NCBI RefSeq assembly: GCF_028330965.1
Contig: NZ_JAQMUB010000081.1
Span: 186,001-250,000, forward strand
Direction of reading: 5' to 3'
Length of the DNA stretch: 64,000 nt
Source of the DNA: Oscillatoria sp. CS-180
GTDB taxonomy: Bacteria; Cyanobacteriota; Cyanobacteriia; Phormidesmidales; Phormidesmidaceae
Shown: positions 11,901-22,600 of the stretch, piece after piece
Layout of the letters: the number at the start of each line of letters is the position of its first letter
How positions within the stretch are numbered: the stretch's first letter is position 1
Program-made: the position numbers and the translations under genes
The notes under the pieces: generated by a model
Seen by the model: only the letters and a program-made list of their open reading frames with translations
What the model was told of the DNA's origin: nothing
Databases searched by the model: none

Positions 11901-11997
11901 CGCCAGGTGCGCTAGCGTTCAACTCACTGGTTGAGACAGGGATATTTTGTCCCTCTTCAATATCGAGTCGGTTCGTCGTAATTTGAGGTGCTGCCAT
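5191..11997 (-). CDS. Giant cadherin/CSPG-like repeat protein (2268 aa), predicted surface or secreted adhesin
   Basis: No enzymatic domain is recognisable. The protein is a string of about 16 units of roughly 115 aa, each with a core like NxLxIxEGxxVxLT, then LxxxDEExPP, then GxFxxNG, then FTQADVNAGxVxFxHDGSE, then PxxTVxVxD, as in CSPG/cadherin-like repeats; one VCBS/tandem-95-like unit (AVDDGGEGF) lies near residue 1760. The last ~280 aa hold five ~48-aa repeats (FYLxxNPDxxxAVxxGxF, GFEHFxxxGxxEGR) ending GRTVFA. There is no Sec signal and no RTX nonapeptide. It starts at ATG 11997 (MAAPQITTNRLDIEEG) and directly enters a repeat. It lies 926 bp downstream of a larger paralogue with the same C-terminus but lacks its N-terminal DUF4347 region. 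Type I secretion and an adhesive role are inference. Confidence 0.85.
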   Translation of the reverse strand: MAAPQITTNRLDIEEGQNIPVSTSELNASAPGVSTNDIRFEIIPAVGAGGESLLAGSFLLDGAPTTNFSLEEILQGRVDFSHDRSNVAPQYTVVASAAGEVSEASAPEIVFVARNDSPIFSINALSISEGETVTLNAIAEAPNLVTTDEESPPEQLTYEILSVSNGNFQIGVGETATELGVADRFTQADVNAGLIAFKHDGSETAPNYSLRVIDTGIADDPTPKGTSREVALQNFAQINDVPVITANGIALTEGATVRLNSQNIAATDVEDDDAALALVITSVTGGRFELLDPAGNVVSVLASPDTEPVPFSQNSILQGLVQFVNDPATDTPPTYTLQVSDSGIPDPVQVATDEAEILFTAVNDLPLPQIVSLIIAENQTVPLTGENLQVIDEETPPDALAYQVNEVVAGRFVRIADGTTVTAFTQAEINAGNVIAFEHDGSPVAPAFTLAVADGGGNVIEISSGDGIQFQAFNDLPVVQRSQLTLTEGQTVTLTSAENLQVLDEESSPAELIYTVQIANADPAKPDRFIINGVETLEPTVTFTQADVNAGLVQFVHGGSNVAPNLTLSVTDTALSDTDAPNPPVPLDFVVTFQATNDEPIFAVNTLSITEGGTVVLNSIEPNLVTTDEESPATELTYTIDSFSDGTFQSLGGDAPANLAIGSTFTQADVDNGLIQFTHNGSEIPPAYRLTVTDTGINGDPGTVLGVARDLQIPDGGFVTTNDPPVLVNNTLTLSEGDIIVLDSDNLSATDPEDNDADLQFTVTNIVNGRFERVTLVGGVEQIEVLASPDLPTPISFSQDQILQGQIRFVNDPATNAAPSYTVTVSDLTTPPLVDSRDAEILYTPRNDAPLFSVNTLTIAENATVVLNSNPEAPNLVTTDEETPPEGLTYTIDGFSNGMFQLLGGEAPVDLAIGSTFTQADVNNGLVQFMHNGSELAPSYNLTVSDTGLDGDPATIESVSRTVEIPDGGFILVNDPPILGNNQITLSEGDMVVLTLENLSAADVESDDNALLFTVTQVTNGRFERVTIVNGEEQVEVLAAPDFAPPISFNQAEIAQGQIRFVNDPAIDEPPTYTVELRDLDPESPLSVIGDGVVNFTALNDEPQLAAFSLTLREGDTIALTPEVLSVVDEELPPEAVTYTVDAVTGGRFVRVADASDATSFTQAEINAGNVIAFEHDGGNAAPTFSLTVNDDVNTLIITDQTEPGVIFTSVNDAPLVGASAFDVEEGGRVVLTEALLSTTDEETPPEELVYTVAIANADPNQPDGFEINGQLLTDPAVAFSQAQVNAGQVAFVHGGSNFAPDLTVTVVDTLNSDEGEPIPVEVDLQVGFIAFNDMPIVTNTLRISEGETVTLTPEFLLAGDEETPPEGLIYTIEAVLNGSFQAFDPGQGKAVGPLDVGSIFSQADVNGGAIQFVHNGDEAAPSYTLTVTDTPLVPGEEPNSVSSTVEIPEGGFVNLNDNPALEANTLTIEEGGTAVFTKSNLLAADPDSNLSQVTFEITDVQGGTFFLRGTELIEGKTFTTAAVSFGELSFTDDGDELAPSYSVIVRDVEGGMAEPVPATIEFIPLNDPPELTANTFEITEGQRLTLNDPTTGVINLQATDAEVAAPEAITFEVSNVVGGTFVDFFAQPINQFTQAELNAGNIIFAHDGSETPPTFDITVFDNGGEPVVVPANVIFTPVNDGPTLVNNQLTVTEGVGTPVTLENFSAADADTPPDVLTFVITELQGGGFAIREGDALIPTTTFTQGQLAAGVVEFVDDGDQVPPSFNISVSDGEIQTDPVAAVIGELINTNDPPVAVDDGGEGFITNEQTAFTMASVLANDIDEDPGDSETLAVIQLNGQAATEGVPIALPSGAVISFASGGNINYDPNGQFVALVSGQSAADSFTYTITDSSGATSTATVNIEIAGIDNTPTLDLNRLSISRGQTLVLSGINLSASDADTPPEALTFTVSDVVGGEFLLNGAATESFSQQDLLNGTVSFVQDGSETSPAYNIVVSDGSTSTEPLAVTVDQFVPVNIGAIAGGVLDYEQFLRLQNPDAVIPVDSINDLPIAQFFDEQFYLTQNPDIGQAVGAGTFSSGFEHFLTAGIAEGRNPSVLYNEDFYLGTNEDIVIAIANNMVQSGLEHFLLTGAFELRSPSSQFTQTEYLDENVDIQNAVRDGVFNSGFQHYILQGANENRSPALYLYNEEFYLSNNPTVAADVQNGLFTDGFEHFVSFGQIEGRQPSILYNEASYLGLNPDVGAAIANGSFTSGFDHYVEIGRFEGRTVFA
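8002..9459 (-). repeat. Four-unit super-repeat ABCD, copy 2, in the 2268-aa gene
   Basis: Read in the protein direction the order of ~115-aa units is A-B-C-D-A-B-A-B-C-D-A. This 1458-bp (486-aa) block starts at the NDAPLFSVNTLT unit and ends before NDMPIVTNTLRIS. Its C unit shares FTQAEINAGNVIAFEHDG with the C unit of copy 1, and its D unit shares YTVxIANADPxxPD. The AB block at 9460-10209 (250 aa) lies between the two ABCD copies. Confidence 0.75.
10210..11655 (-). repeat. Four-unit super-repeat ABCD, copy 1, in the 2268-aa gene
   Basis: This 1446-bp (482-aa) block starts at the NDSPIFSINALS unit and ends before NDEPIFAVNTLS. Units A carry APNLVTTDEE and an FTQADVNAGL core, B carry QFVNDPATD, C carry AEINAGNVIAFEHDG, and D carry IANADPAKPD. 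Matching units in copy 2 resemble each other more than they resemble their neighbours, which indicates duplication of the whole block. Confidence 0.75.
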
Positions 11998-12670
11998 TGG
12001 ATTTCACTCTTGATATCAACTCAATTGTGAGAGCTTAATTAATTGTCTTAACGGCTTTCTAAAACCGCTTCTCTCCACATCAAACTTTCTACGAGATGCC
12101 GCGATCGCAAAGACAAACTCCCAGAAGAAAGCCCAAAAATTTGCTTCGCACACCAAAATGGCATCCCAACTTTAGCGCATCCTGTAGATTTTGGACGCAG
12201 GTTTTTTCCTGCTCCGATTAGTCAATCAGACCCGACTCGCGATTTCAAGTTTAGACGGTTACTTTGGAAATTCAAATACCAAAAGAACTGCCAGCCAAAA
12301 ATCAATCATCATACTTGTAATAAATCTTACTTCCCGAGCAAGTGTCAAGAATAGAAAGCACTCTCAGAACAGATGGCTGAGAATAAGGAGTAATTCCATC
12401 AATCTTAAAGGCGTAAAAATAATTGAGTATGTTCCCGTTTGCCAGCTATTAAAATAGTCCAAGAAGAATAAAAGATGTTTCTGAGATGAACGTTATGTCA
12501 TTCAGAACACGGCACTACTTATAGGCTTTTCAGAATCAGTAGCGCGATCGCTGAATTCACAGACAGCTTTAACTCTAACAGTCTTAAATCGATTACTTTC
12601 TTATTGTTTTTGACCTCTCATGCTGAACAATCCCAACGATAAAAAGAGCGTCTGGGTATTGATTGCAATA

Positions 12671-12772
12671 GATAGCTTTAGCCATCTAAGCTTGTGCACT
12701 TAATAGCATCTGAGTGCTTAGCCCATAGTCCGATGACTCGCCGTCTTGTCCTGATGGAACTGACGAGGCTAC
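12671..12772 (-). repeat. Dispersed ~104-bp element, copy A
   Basis: Near-complete copy in inverse orientation. It begins GATAGCTTTAGCCATCTA, contains GAGTGCTTAGCCCATAG and CTCGCCGTCTTGTCC, and ends GACGAGGCTAC. It matches copy C (28040-28143) along its length with scattered changes. Confidence 0.8.
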
Positions 12773-12803
12773 AGAAAACTTACGGCTTGGAAAACAAGAG
12801 ATT

Positions 12804-12820
12804 TATAGCCGTCGCCAGTT
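12804..12820 (+). repeat. Isolated end fragment of the dispersed element
   Basis: TATAGCCGTCGCCAGTT is the same as the left end of copy C for the first 15 bases and then stops matching. It lies 32 bp from copy A in the opposite orientation. It may be a relic of a second copy, but at 17 bp chance cannot be fully excluded. Confidence 0.45.
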
Positions 12821-12923
12821 CATCCTTTCAACTTCATCCTGCGCCTTTTCCTTTACCGATCAACTACCTCATCAGAACAGAACTCCTGACAAGGTAGATA
12901 TGGCTCATTACGACATACTTGAA

Positions 12924-13665
12924 TTAAGCAAAAACACCTCGTCCTTCGAAACGACCCATCATTTCATAGTGTTGGAAACCACTCGTAAATGCACCTGCAG
13001 CCACAGCGTCTGAGACATCTGGGTTAAGCGCTAGATAACTGCCTTCGTTGTATAGGCTGCTCGGCGGACGATTTTCGATTTGCCCAGATCGAACAAAGTG
13101 TTCGAAGCCGTCAGCAAAGCTACCTGCGGCTACCCCTCCAGCCACATCAGGATTAGTCGCCAGATAGAAGCTCTCAGAATAGAGATTCAGCACGGGGCCT
13201 CGTCCTTCATCTACGCCAAATTCAACGTAGTGTTCGAAAGGACTGCTAACCGCCCCAGCATTAATGGCATCCGCCACGTCAGGATTATTGTTCAAGTAGT
13301 CGGCCTGACTAAAGAAGTTACTGGGGTCTCGTTGCTCTCGGTTGCCGACGAGCAAGAAATGCTGCAAGCCACTGGAGAACGTACCCGCAGCGATCGCCCC
13401 TGCAACATCAGGATTACTGCCAACGTAAAACTCCTCGTTGTACAAAATGCTGGGGTCACGACCTTCCGCTAAGCCGAACGAGAGGAAGTGCTGATAGCCG
13501 AAGGGTGTTCGACCCGTTTCAACTGAAACAGCCACATCTCGATTTTGGCTAAGGTAGAAATTTTCGTCGAAGAATTGCGCCAGCAGCAAACCGCCCACCT
13601 CCTCAGCAGGAGACATGGTAGCCGGATCCTGAGACCGCAAGAACTGTTCAAAATCGAAGAAGGAA
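12924..13665 (-). repeat. C-terminal block of five ~48-aa FYLxxNPDV repeats (protein level)
   Basis: The units begin FYLSQNRDV, FYVGSNPDV, YLNNNPDV, FYLATNPDV and YLALNPDV, each followed by a G(F/L)QHF/EHF and EGR or ENR segment. The lead-in FEQFLRSQDPA and AQFFDENFYL matches the other giant protein. The block ends in GRFEGRGVFA. Confidence 0.85.
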
Positions 13666-16600
13666 TCTGGCGTTTCGACGAGTCCAGTAATACTAATAGT
13701 CACCGTCGCCGCAGATGAATTGCCTGCATTGTCAACAACGGTGTAGACAAAGCTATCGGTTGCTAGTCCACCTTCTGGCAAACCATCAAATGCACCTGCT
13801 GGGTCATAGGTGAAGGTGCCATCCCCATTGCTGATCACACTACCTGCAGTTTGGGAGGTATCGATATCGGCGATCGCCAGCCCCTCCACTTCCGGATTGA
13901 TGTCGTTCACCAAAACATTTCCGGTAACAAAGGCCGTATCTTCATCGGTAGCAAAGCCTTCACCGCTATCATCGACAGCCGTGGGGCCATCATCAACGCC
14001 CGTAACGGCCACAGTTACGCTGCCGGTCGCCACCGCTCCACGAGTATCAGTGATGGCATAGGCGAAGGTTTCGTTGATGGTTTCGTCACCGCGCAATGCA
14101 CCCCCAATCGGTGTCGGGTCGTACGTCAAGGTGCCATCACCATTGATAAAGACCTGTCCCCGTAGACCTGCGACCCCGACTTCAGTGATTGACAGGGTTT
14201 CGTTGAGGTCAAAGTCCGTGTCATTCTCTAAGACATTGAGAACAATCGGTGTAGCCTCGTTGGTCGCGGCCAGATCCTCCACGGCAACAGGTGCATCATT
14301 CACACCGTCAACAATGACCGTCACCGTTGCTGTGCTTTCACCGCCATTGCCATCGCTGATGGTGTAAGTAAAGGGTTCGGCCTGTTGTTCACCCGGAGAC
14401 AAAAACTCCAGGGCACGACTCGGATTGTAGCCAACAGAATTGTCTGCATTTAGCGTCACCGTCGCCCCTGACGCCAGGGTAATCGCGTCACCGACGCCCA
14501 CTGGCGCGCCATTGAGGGCAATGATGGTCAGCAAATCCCCTTCCTCGTCAATATCATTCAGCGTTAGAACGGGTGTAGTGAGGAAGGTGTCCTCGTCAAT
14601 GCCGAAGCCGTTGCCAAAGTCATCAACTGCGATGGGTGCATCATTGGTTGCGGTAAAGGTGACGTTGGCTGGAACAGTCACCAAGCCGCCTTCTGGGTCC
14701 GTTACCGTGATGTTGAAGCTGGGTGGAACGTTGCTGCCGTCTTGAACAAAAACAACACGCTCATTGTTCAGATCCAGTTGGGTGAACTGGTTAATGGGCG
14801 CTTCAGGATTGTCGTCAAAGAAGAAGGTGCCTGCCACCAGCTCGCTGATGGTGTAGGTCAATCCGGCGGGGTCAAGGGTCTCGGCATCTTCAGCCTGGAG
14901 GTTGACGGTATCGCCATCATTCAGAACCAGTAGCCCGGTCTCGCCAATCTCAAAGGTGTTGACCGTAACCGCAGGCGGATCGTTGACAGGAATTAAGTTA
15001 ACGGTTGCGGGTGCCGTTGTGCTGCCACCTTCGGTATCAGTGACGGTGAAGGAAATGACTGGAGGAACTTCGTCGCCATCGTCCTTGAAGACCACGCGGC
15101 TGAAGGTAAGGTCAGCTCGCGTGAAGGCGCGATCGCCCTCGGGCAATGTGCTCAATTCCACCCCATTGAGGAAGAACTGTCCACCCTCCAGCGTGGCTAA
15201 ATCCACAGTGAACTGCAACAGACTCGCTTCGTCCTCAATATCCGTTGCGGCCAAATCCGTCGGCGCTAGAACGGTGAAGTCGCCCTCAATGGGACTGAAG
15301 CTGTTGGCTGTGAACGTCGGTGCCGTATTGATCGTCACGAATTCAGGTTCAATCACCTGGGTGACGCTTTCAGGTGCAGGCACACCGTTGTCGGAGAGGG
15401 TCAGCGTGATGCTTGGCGGGTTTTTGCTGCCATTATGAGCAAAGGAAACCCGACTGTTGTTGATGTCTTCTTGGGTGAAGAAGCCCGTGATGGCACCATC
15501 CAAACGAAATTCGCCGTTGGCGATCGTCGTGACCACAAAACCCAGATTAGCGGCGGCACTCTCATCATCGCTGGCACTGATGATGGTGTTGTCGATGGCA
15601 ATGACAGCCCCTTCCTCGACGGTGGGAAAGTTAACCACGAAGCTAGGCGGATCGTTGACGATGAAGAAATCCAGGATTCGAACGGTGCTGGGACCAATGG
15701 AAATGGCAGGATCCGCTCCAATGGGCTCATCGGTCAGGGTCAGTTCATAGCTGGGTGCGTCGTTCGTGTTGTTATGAACAAAGCTAACCTGGCCATCCAA
15801 AACGTTCTGCTGCGTGAAGGTACCGCCAACAATAAGCTCATCGGCCCCTAGGAAGAACTGACCATTTACCAAACTGTTGATGGTGTAGGTGAGTCCGGCT
15901 GGCCCAGTCTCTTCATCACTGGAGAATAGGTTATTGCTGTTCAAGACAATGGTGTCGCCTTCTGTCAGCGCTAGGTCATTAGCGATGAACTGCGGTGCAT
16001 CATTAACGGCTAACAGCGTTGCTGTGTAATTCTCAACGTCTGTTGCCCCTTGTTCGTCTTGAACAGTGAGTGTGTAACTCGGCGCAGTGTTGCTGTCCGT
16101 ATGACTGAAGACAACCTGTCCGCGATTCACCTCATCCCAGGTAAACGAATCGACGGGAACAGTAGTAGCTGTGGAGTTTGCAAAGAAACCGCCGACAACG
16201 TTCGAGACCGTAAACAGGAGGGCCCCCTGCGGCGTTTCGCCCTCTTCGTCAGTTGCGTTGATATTGGCAGTGGTCAGCAGTTGAACGCTTTCCTCGTTGA
16301 TTTCAAACGCGGGACTGACGATCGCCGGATCAAGCTGTGGAGCGTCATTCGTGGGCGTAAAGAACACTTCCGCAACCGCCGGTCCAGTGCTCTTTGGATC
16401 AGCAGCATCATCGTCAAAGGCTTCAGCGGTGTAGGTAGGAGCAAAGTTGCTGCCGTCGTGAGTGAAGGTGACGCGCCCTTCGATCACATCTTGCAGCAGG
16501 AAGGAACCTGTAGTGTCTGGCTGCCCTTCACCAAAGATGCCTGTCCCTTCGACAGTGAAGACGCCGTTTTCAATCGTGCTGACTTCAAATCTGAGGTTGG

Positions 16601-19600
16601 GTGCGATCGTCTCTAGATCGCTGGCACTCAAGTTTGCCGTGCTCAGTTCAAGGGTCTGGCCTTCCTCAATCGTCAATGTATTGGCGACAAAGGTAGGCGC
16701 ATCGTTGAAGTTAACAAACGTTGGCGTCAGGGTCGTTGTGGCAACGCCCTCAGGGCTGCCATCGCTAACGGCAATTTCGATGACTGGCCCAACTTCGCTG
16801 CCGTCGTGAACATAATCCACTAGCCCAGCTTCAATGTCCGCCTGGGTAAAGGTATTGACGGGTGCGCCATCTAATTGGAAGCTACCCACAGTCGCGCTGA
16901 CCGTGTAAACCAGTGTGGAATCAGGACTTTCCTCATCGGTGGCCGTCAGAACAGCCGTCGTAATCGGGATCGTTTCCCCTTCGCTGACGGTCGCGAGTGC
17001 CGCGGTCAGGATGGGCGCATCATTGACTGCCGTAAAGGTAATGACGGCTGGACTCGGTGGCAGCGCAATGATGTCTTTGGTGCCACCGCCGCCATCGTCA
17101 ATACCACCGTCACTGAGTACGAGGGAATAGGCTGGTGCTGTATTACTGCCGTCTTGCAGGAAGCTGATCGCGCCCTCAATGACCTGCTGCTGGGTAAAAC
17201 TATCGCCGATCGCGATCGCGGTCCCATTCAGCTCAAACGTACCGCCTGTCAGGCTATCGATAGTGTAAGTCAGCTCCGAATCAGGAGATTCCTGATCTGT
17301 GGCGAACAGGTTGGCTGTCGTGAGCACCACCCGCTCCCCTTCACTAATCGTCAGAACGTTAGTTGGAAAGGTAGGCGGATCGTTAACTTCAATCAGAGCT
17401 GCTGTATAGTTCTCGGTGTCTGTTCCCCCTTGCTCATCGCCCACAATCAGCGTGTAGCTGGGAGCGGCACTGCCCTGATGGGTAAAGACCACTCGACCTT
17501 GATTGACATCCTGCCAGCTAAAGGCGGAGATAGGCACCGTGGTCGCTGAGGCAAAGGCAAAGAAACCATTCTCCACGTTCGTGACGCCGAACTGTAGAGC
17601 TTCCTGGGGCGTCTCGCCCAGTTCATCCGTGGCGTTGATGCTGGCCGTAGTCAGTACAACTGTGCCGCCTTCGTTGATCGTAAAGACCGGGCTGACGATC
17701 GCCGGATCAAGTTCCGGGTTGTCATTAATCGCGTTGAAGACGATCTCTGCGGGTGCGGGGCCAGCACTCTTTTGATCCACAGCATCGTTGTCAAAGACCT
17801 GCACAGTGTAGGTCGGCGCAAAGTTGCTGCCATCGTGGGTAAAGCTTACGCGCCCTTCAATGACGTCTCGCAGCAGGAAGGATCCCGTCGTATCAGGCTG
17901 TCCCTCACCGAAGATGCCGGCTCCAGCAACCGTGAAGAAGCCGTTATCGATGTCAGTGAGACTAAATGCGAGGTCAGGCGTTGCCGTTTCTAAATCCTCG
18001 GCACTGAGAATTTCTGTCGTCAGCTGAACGGTAGCGCCTTCGTCAATCGTCAACTTATTAGCAACTAAAACTGGAGCATCATTGAGGTTGACAAATGTCG
18101 GCGTCAGGACGGCCTCGGCAGTGCCTTCAGGTGTACCGTCATTGACCGAAATTGTGATAGTTGGTCCCGCCTCGCTACCGTCGTGAACGTAGTCCACCAG
18201 TCCAGCCGTAATATCGGCCTGGGTGAAGGTATTGGTATCGGCTCCATCGAGCTGGAAGCTACCCACCGTCGTCGTCACGGTGTAAACCAGAGCGGTATCC
18301 GGCGTTTCCTCATCCGTAGCAGACAAGACTGCTGCGGAGATGGGCAACGTTTCCCCTTCGCTAATCATGGGAAAGTCCGTAGTCAGGACCGGAATATCAT
18401 TGATTGCGGTAAAGCCGATGATGGCCTCGCTAGGCGGCAAAGCAATGATGTCTTTAATGCCGCCGGCGCCGTCATCAATGCCGCCATCGGTGAGCACTAA
18501 AGAGTAGGCAGGAGGAACCTCAGTCCCGTCCTGAACAAAACTCACCGCACCGTCTACAACCTGCTGCTGAGTGAAGCTGTCGCCGATCGCGATGGGCGCT
18601 CCATTCACTTCAAAGGTCCCTGCCACCAAGCTGTCAATGGTGTACGTCAGTTCAGCATCCGAAGATTCTTCGTCGGTTGCCAGCAGATTGGCCGTGGTGA
18701 GAAAGACCCGCTCCCCTTCGCTGATCGTCAGGGTATTGGTTGGGAAAGTCGGTGCATCGTTGACCTCGTTGAAGCCAACCACAAAATCCTTCGTGTCGGA
18801 ACCACCCGCAATATCTGTAACCGTGACGGTATAGCTGGGAGTGGTGCCAACGCCATCGTGGACAAAGACAATCTGCCGGCTATCGACTTGCTCCCATTCA
18901 AAGCTTGTGATGGGAACCGTTTTGTCCGTTGTTAAGGCAAAGAAGCCATCCGTGACGTTAGAGACCGTAAAGGTCAAGTCCGTTTGTGGATTATCAACAT
19001 CGGTGGCATCGATGATGGACCGAGTGATGAGGACGGTGCCGTCTTCGTTGAGGGTGAATGGCGGATCGGAAACTGGATCAGCAATGACGGGGGCATCATT
19101 GACCGGAGTGAACACGACCGTGACGTCCTGACTTGCAGCCTGAACCGGCACGCCGTTATCCGTAACGGTGACAGAATAGGACGGTGGTATTTCTGAACCG
19201 TCGTGCCTAAAGGCGATCGCACCCAGCAGCACTTCTTCCAGGGTGAAGGTCTCAGTCGTGACGTCAATCGCCGCTCCGTTTCGCAAAAACTCCCCTGCCG
19301 CCAAATTACTGATGGAGAAAACCAGATCGTTGGGCAGCGTCTCAATGTCGGTCGCATTCAGCTCAGCCGTGGTAATGGGAATCTCTCCGCCTTCACTGAT
19401 GGCGATCGTATTCGCCAAGAAGGTCGGCGCATCATTGACCGCAGAGAATCCGGGAACGTAGCTAACTTGACTCTCTAATTCACCGTCACTGACCGTCAGG
19501 GTAAAGGTCGGTGGCGTTTCACTACCGTCATGTTCAAACTGAACGGTGCCCTGGTTGATCTGCTGTAGCGTAAAGGTGTTGCCCGGTACACCCGCGACCA

Positions 19601-22600
19601 AAAACTGCCCAGCAACCAAGTCAAAGACCGTAAATATCAGATCTGCATCATTCGACTCTTCGTCAGTGGCACTGATGTTTTGGGCACGAACCGGGACACG
19701 ACCCCCTTCAGCGACCGTAAAGGGATCGGCAATGATGATTTCAGGGGCATCGTTGACGGTCGTCAGGGTAACGTTAGCCGGTGCTGATACGGTAGCGGTG
19801 CCGTCGGAAACCTCGATTGTAAAGGCGGGGGTGACTTCATCGCCGTTGTCCTGGAACGCCACTACGCCATTCAAAATATCAGCGCGGGTGAATGTATTTT
19901 GCTCTACGCCACCGACGGTGAAGGCGTCACCTGCTGACAGTCCTGTAATCGTGAAAGTGATTTGAGAATCGTCCAGCGTATCAATATCGATCGCATCCAA
20001 GACGCCAATATCAATTGGCAGCGCTTGCCCTTCCGTAACATTGAACTGATTGGTAATGATCTGCGGCGGGTCGTTCTCTGGTGTAACAGTAACCAGCACT
20101 TGCAGGGTGTCCGTACCCGCATTGCCGTCATCCACCTGCACTGTGAACGTATCATCACCGTCATAGTCTAGGTTGGGCGTATAGGTAAACGTCTGTTCGC
20201 CTGGTGTTGCACCTGGAGCTAGGGAGACAGCACCGTTACTGGGCGGTCCAATCACGCTCCAAGTTAGGACATCCTGGATGCCGACATCGGTAGCTGTTAA
20301 AGTCAGCGTTGTGCTGCTGTCTTCAGGCAGGGTGATTGCTGTCTTGCCATCTGGATCGGGATCAGGATCCAAGATGACGGGCGCAACGTTCTCAACCGTA
20401 ACCTCTTGGGTGGTAGAAACGCTGGCTCCAGCAGCGTCCGTTGCAGTCACCGTAACTGTGAACGTGCCAGGACCATCGACGTAGGTATGGGTAACGCCGG
20501 CAAAAGAAACCGTCGGTGTGGTGGCGTCAATCAGCGCAGCATCGTCAAGGGTTGTGACAGCGCTGCCGTCCCCCCAATCAATGGTGACGGTATGCACGTC
20601 ATCCAGCAGCGGATCAGCAGAATTATCAGCATCGAAGAAGCTGCCGTCCAAAGTGATTGTGCTACCTTCTACGATCGCCCCCGTCGGCGTCAATGTTGTG
20701 GTCAGGTTGGTCGGTTCATCGTTCACCGGATTCACGCCAACGACAATAGTTGAAGTACTGACATCAACACCGTCAGACACTTGAATCGTGAACTTATCCA
20801 GGCCGTTCTGATTGGGAGCCGCCGTGTAAGTAACTGTTTGCTCAGCCCCCGTAGAGTTTTCAGAAAGCGTTGCCACGCCTAACTCGTCTCCACCAGCTCC
20901 ATCAGTGCCGTTGTCGATAATCTGCCAGGTGAAGTTGGTATCGGCAGGATCGCTGGCCGTGAAGGTAATTGTGGCAGTGCCGTCTTCATCAACCGACAGG
21001 GAACCATCCGGTCCCGGAATAATCGTCGGCGCAATATTGTTAATCGTGATGCCCGTCGTGCCATTGGCAACGGCACCAGAGCCGTCCACCACCGTAACCA
21101 AAATGCCTGTCGCCGTGTCGTCAAAATATTGATGATCAACCGCGAAAGAATATCGGCCTGAAACCGCATTGAAGGTTAGGTTTTCGTTAGTCAATACGGC
21201 TGGCTCACTGCCATCGCCCCAATCAATAGTGACCGTGAATGTATCGTCAGCATCTGGATCCGCGAAGTTGCCGCTCAGCGTCAGAATTTCTCCCTCGTTG
21301 ATCGCCGCTGGAGTCGGTACTAGCGTTAGTCCCTCTGGCGCGTCTGGTTGCGCTTCAACATTGACGTTGACAGTGACGGTATCGACACCACCATCATCAT
21401 CTTGGACTTGAATCTGAAACGAGTCCGTGCCGCTGAAATTGTCGCTGGGGTCGTAGGTAAAAAGACGATTGCGGTCCCTAGCATTGGCGGGTGCAGCAGG
21501 TGGATTCGGTGTTAAGGTGCCGCTAGCAGGTGCACTGACCACCGTGTAGGTCAATACGTCTAAAGTAGACGGATCAGTCGCCTTGAGCTGAAACGCAACC
21601 TCAGCATCCTCAACGATATCCAGAGTCAGCGTATCGCCATTAATGATGGTTGGCGCAACATTGTTGACTGTAATGGCACGAGTATCCGCAACCGTGTTAA
21701 CGCCGTCGCTAATACTGACGGAAATGTTGAAATCGCCGTTGTCTCGATAGAGGTGATTGAGGGCAAAACTGGTGTTTCCCGAAGCATCAATCGCAAGACC
21801 ATCACTGCTGATTACCGTTTGATTGGTCATATCACCCCAATCCACGGTGATAATTTGAGTGTCCTCAGCATCCGGGTCAGAGAACAAACCCGACAGTGTG
21901 ATTAGCGCCCCCTCGTCGACGCTGGCAGGACTACTTAGGCCAATCAGGACTGGCGTGTCTTGAGCATCCAACACGTCCACAAAGACGGATTCGGTATCTG
22001 AAAAGCTGCCGTCATCCGCTTTAACGCCCAAGCTGTAGAAAGAGTCAAACACCTCAAAGTCGAGGTCACCAGCATCCTGCACTGATAGCTGACCAGCAGC
22101 ATCAATCGCAAAGGCCACCGTACCATCGCCATCGTTATCGGGGTTGCCGCTCACGATAGACCAGGTCACGGGCTTACTGACAGCGATTGGGGTGCCAACG
22201 AGAGCGCCATCGGTCGCATCCTCACCGATCTGAAAGGTTTGGCCAGGCGTAATGACAGGCGGCACATTTAGCGTTAACTGAATGGGGCCTTGGGCTTCCC
22301 GGACACCATCTACGGCAAAGAAATAAGTCGTTCCAGCACTGGCCGTAAAGGTATAACTGCCGCTGCTCCCCCCTGGAGACACCTGATTGGTTACGGAGGA
22401 CAGATTGCTGATGGCCGTTCCCGTATACACGGCAACGACTGCATTGATGCCGCTCCCTGCTGTAGTTGCGTTGATGAGACCCGATACTGGGGCTGTCCAA
22501 CGCCACCAGATGGAGTCGTTCAAAGACGCTTGAAATTCGGGAGACAGATCACTAATAGAGGAATCGTGAAACGGTTCACCAGCTTCGGAATCAGCACCTG

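Larger units (their letters stand above)
11998..12923. other. Intergenic region between the two giant genes
   Basis: This 926-bp gene-free stretch should hold the promoter of the 2268-aa gene. It carries copy A of the dispersed element (12671-12772) and a 17-bp terminal fragment of it (12804-12820), both in the half nearer the upstream giant gene. Small frames at 12191-12457 and 12694-12897 show no coding character. No clear terminator follows the stop at 12924. Confidence 0.5.
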
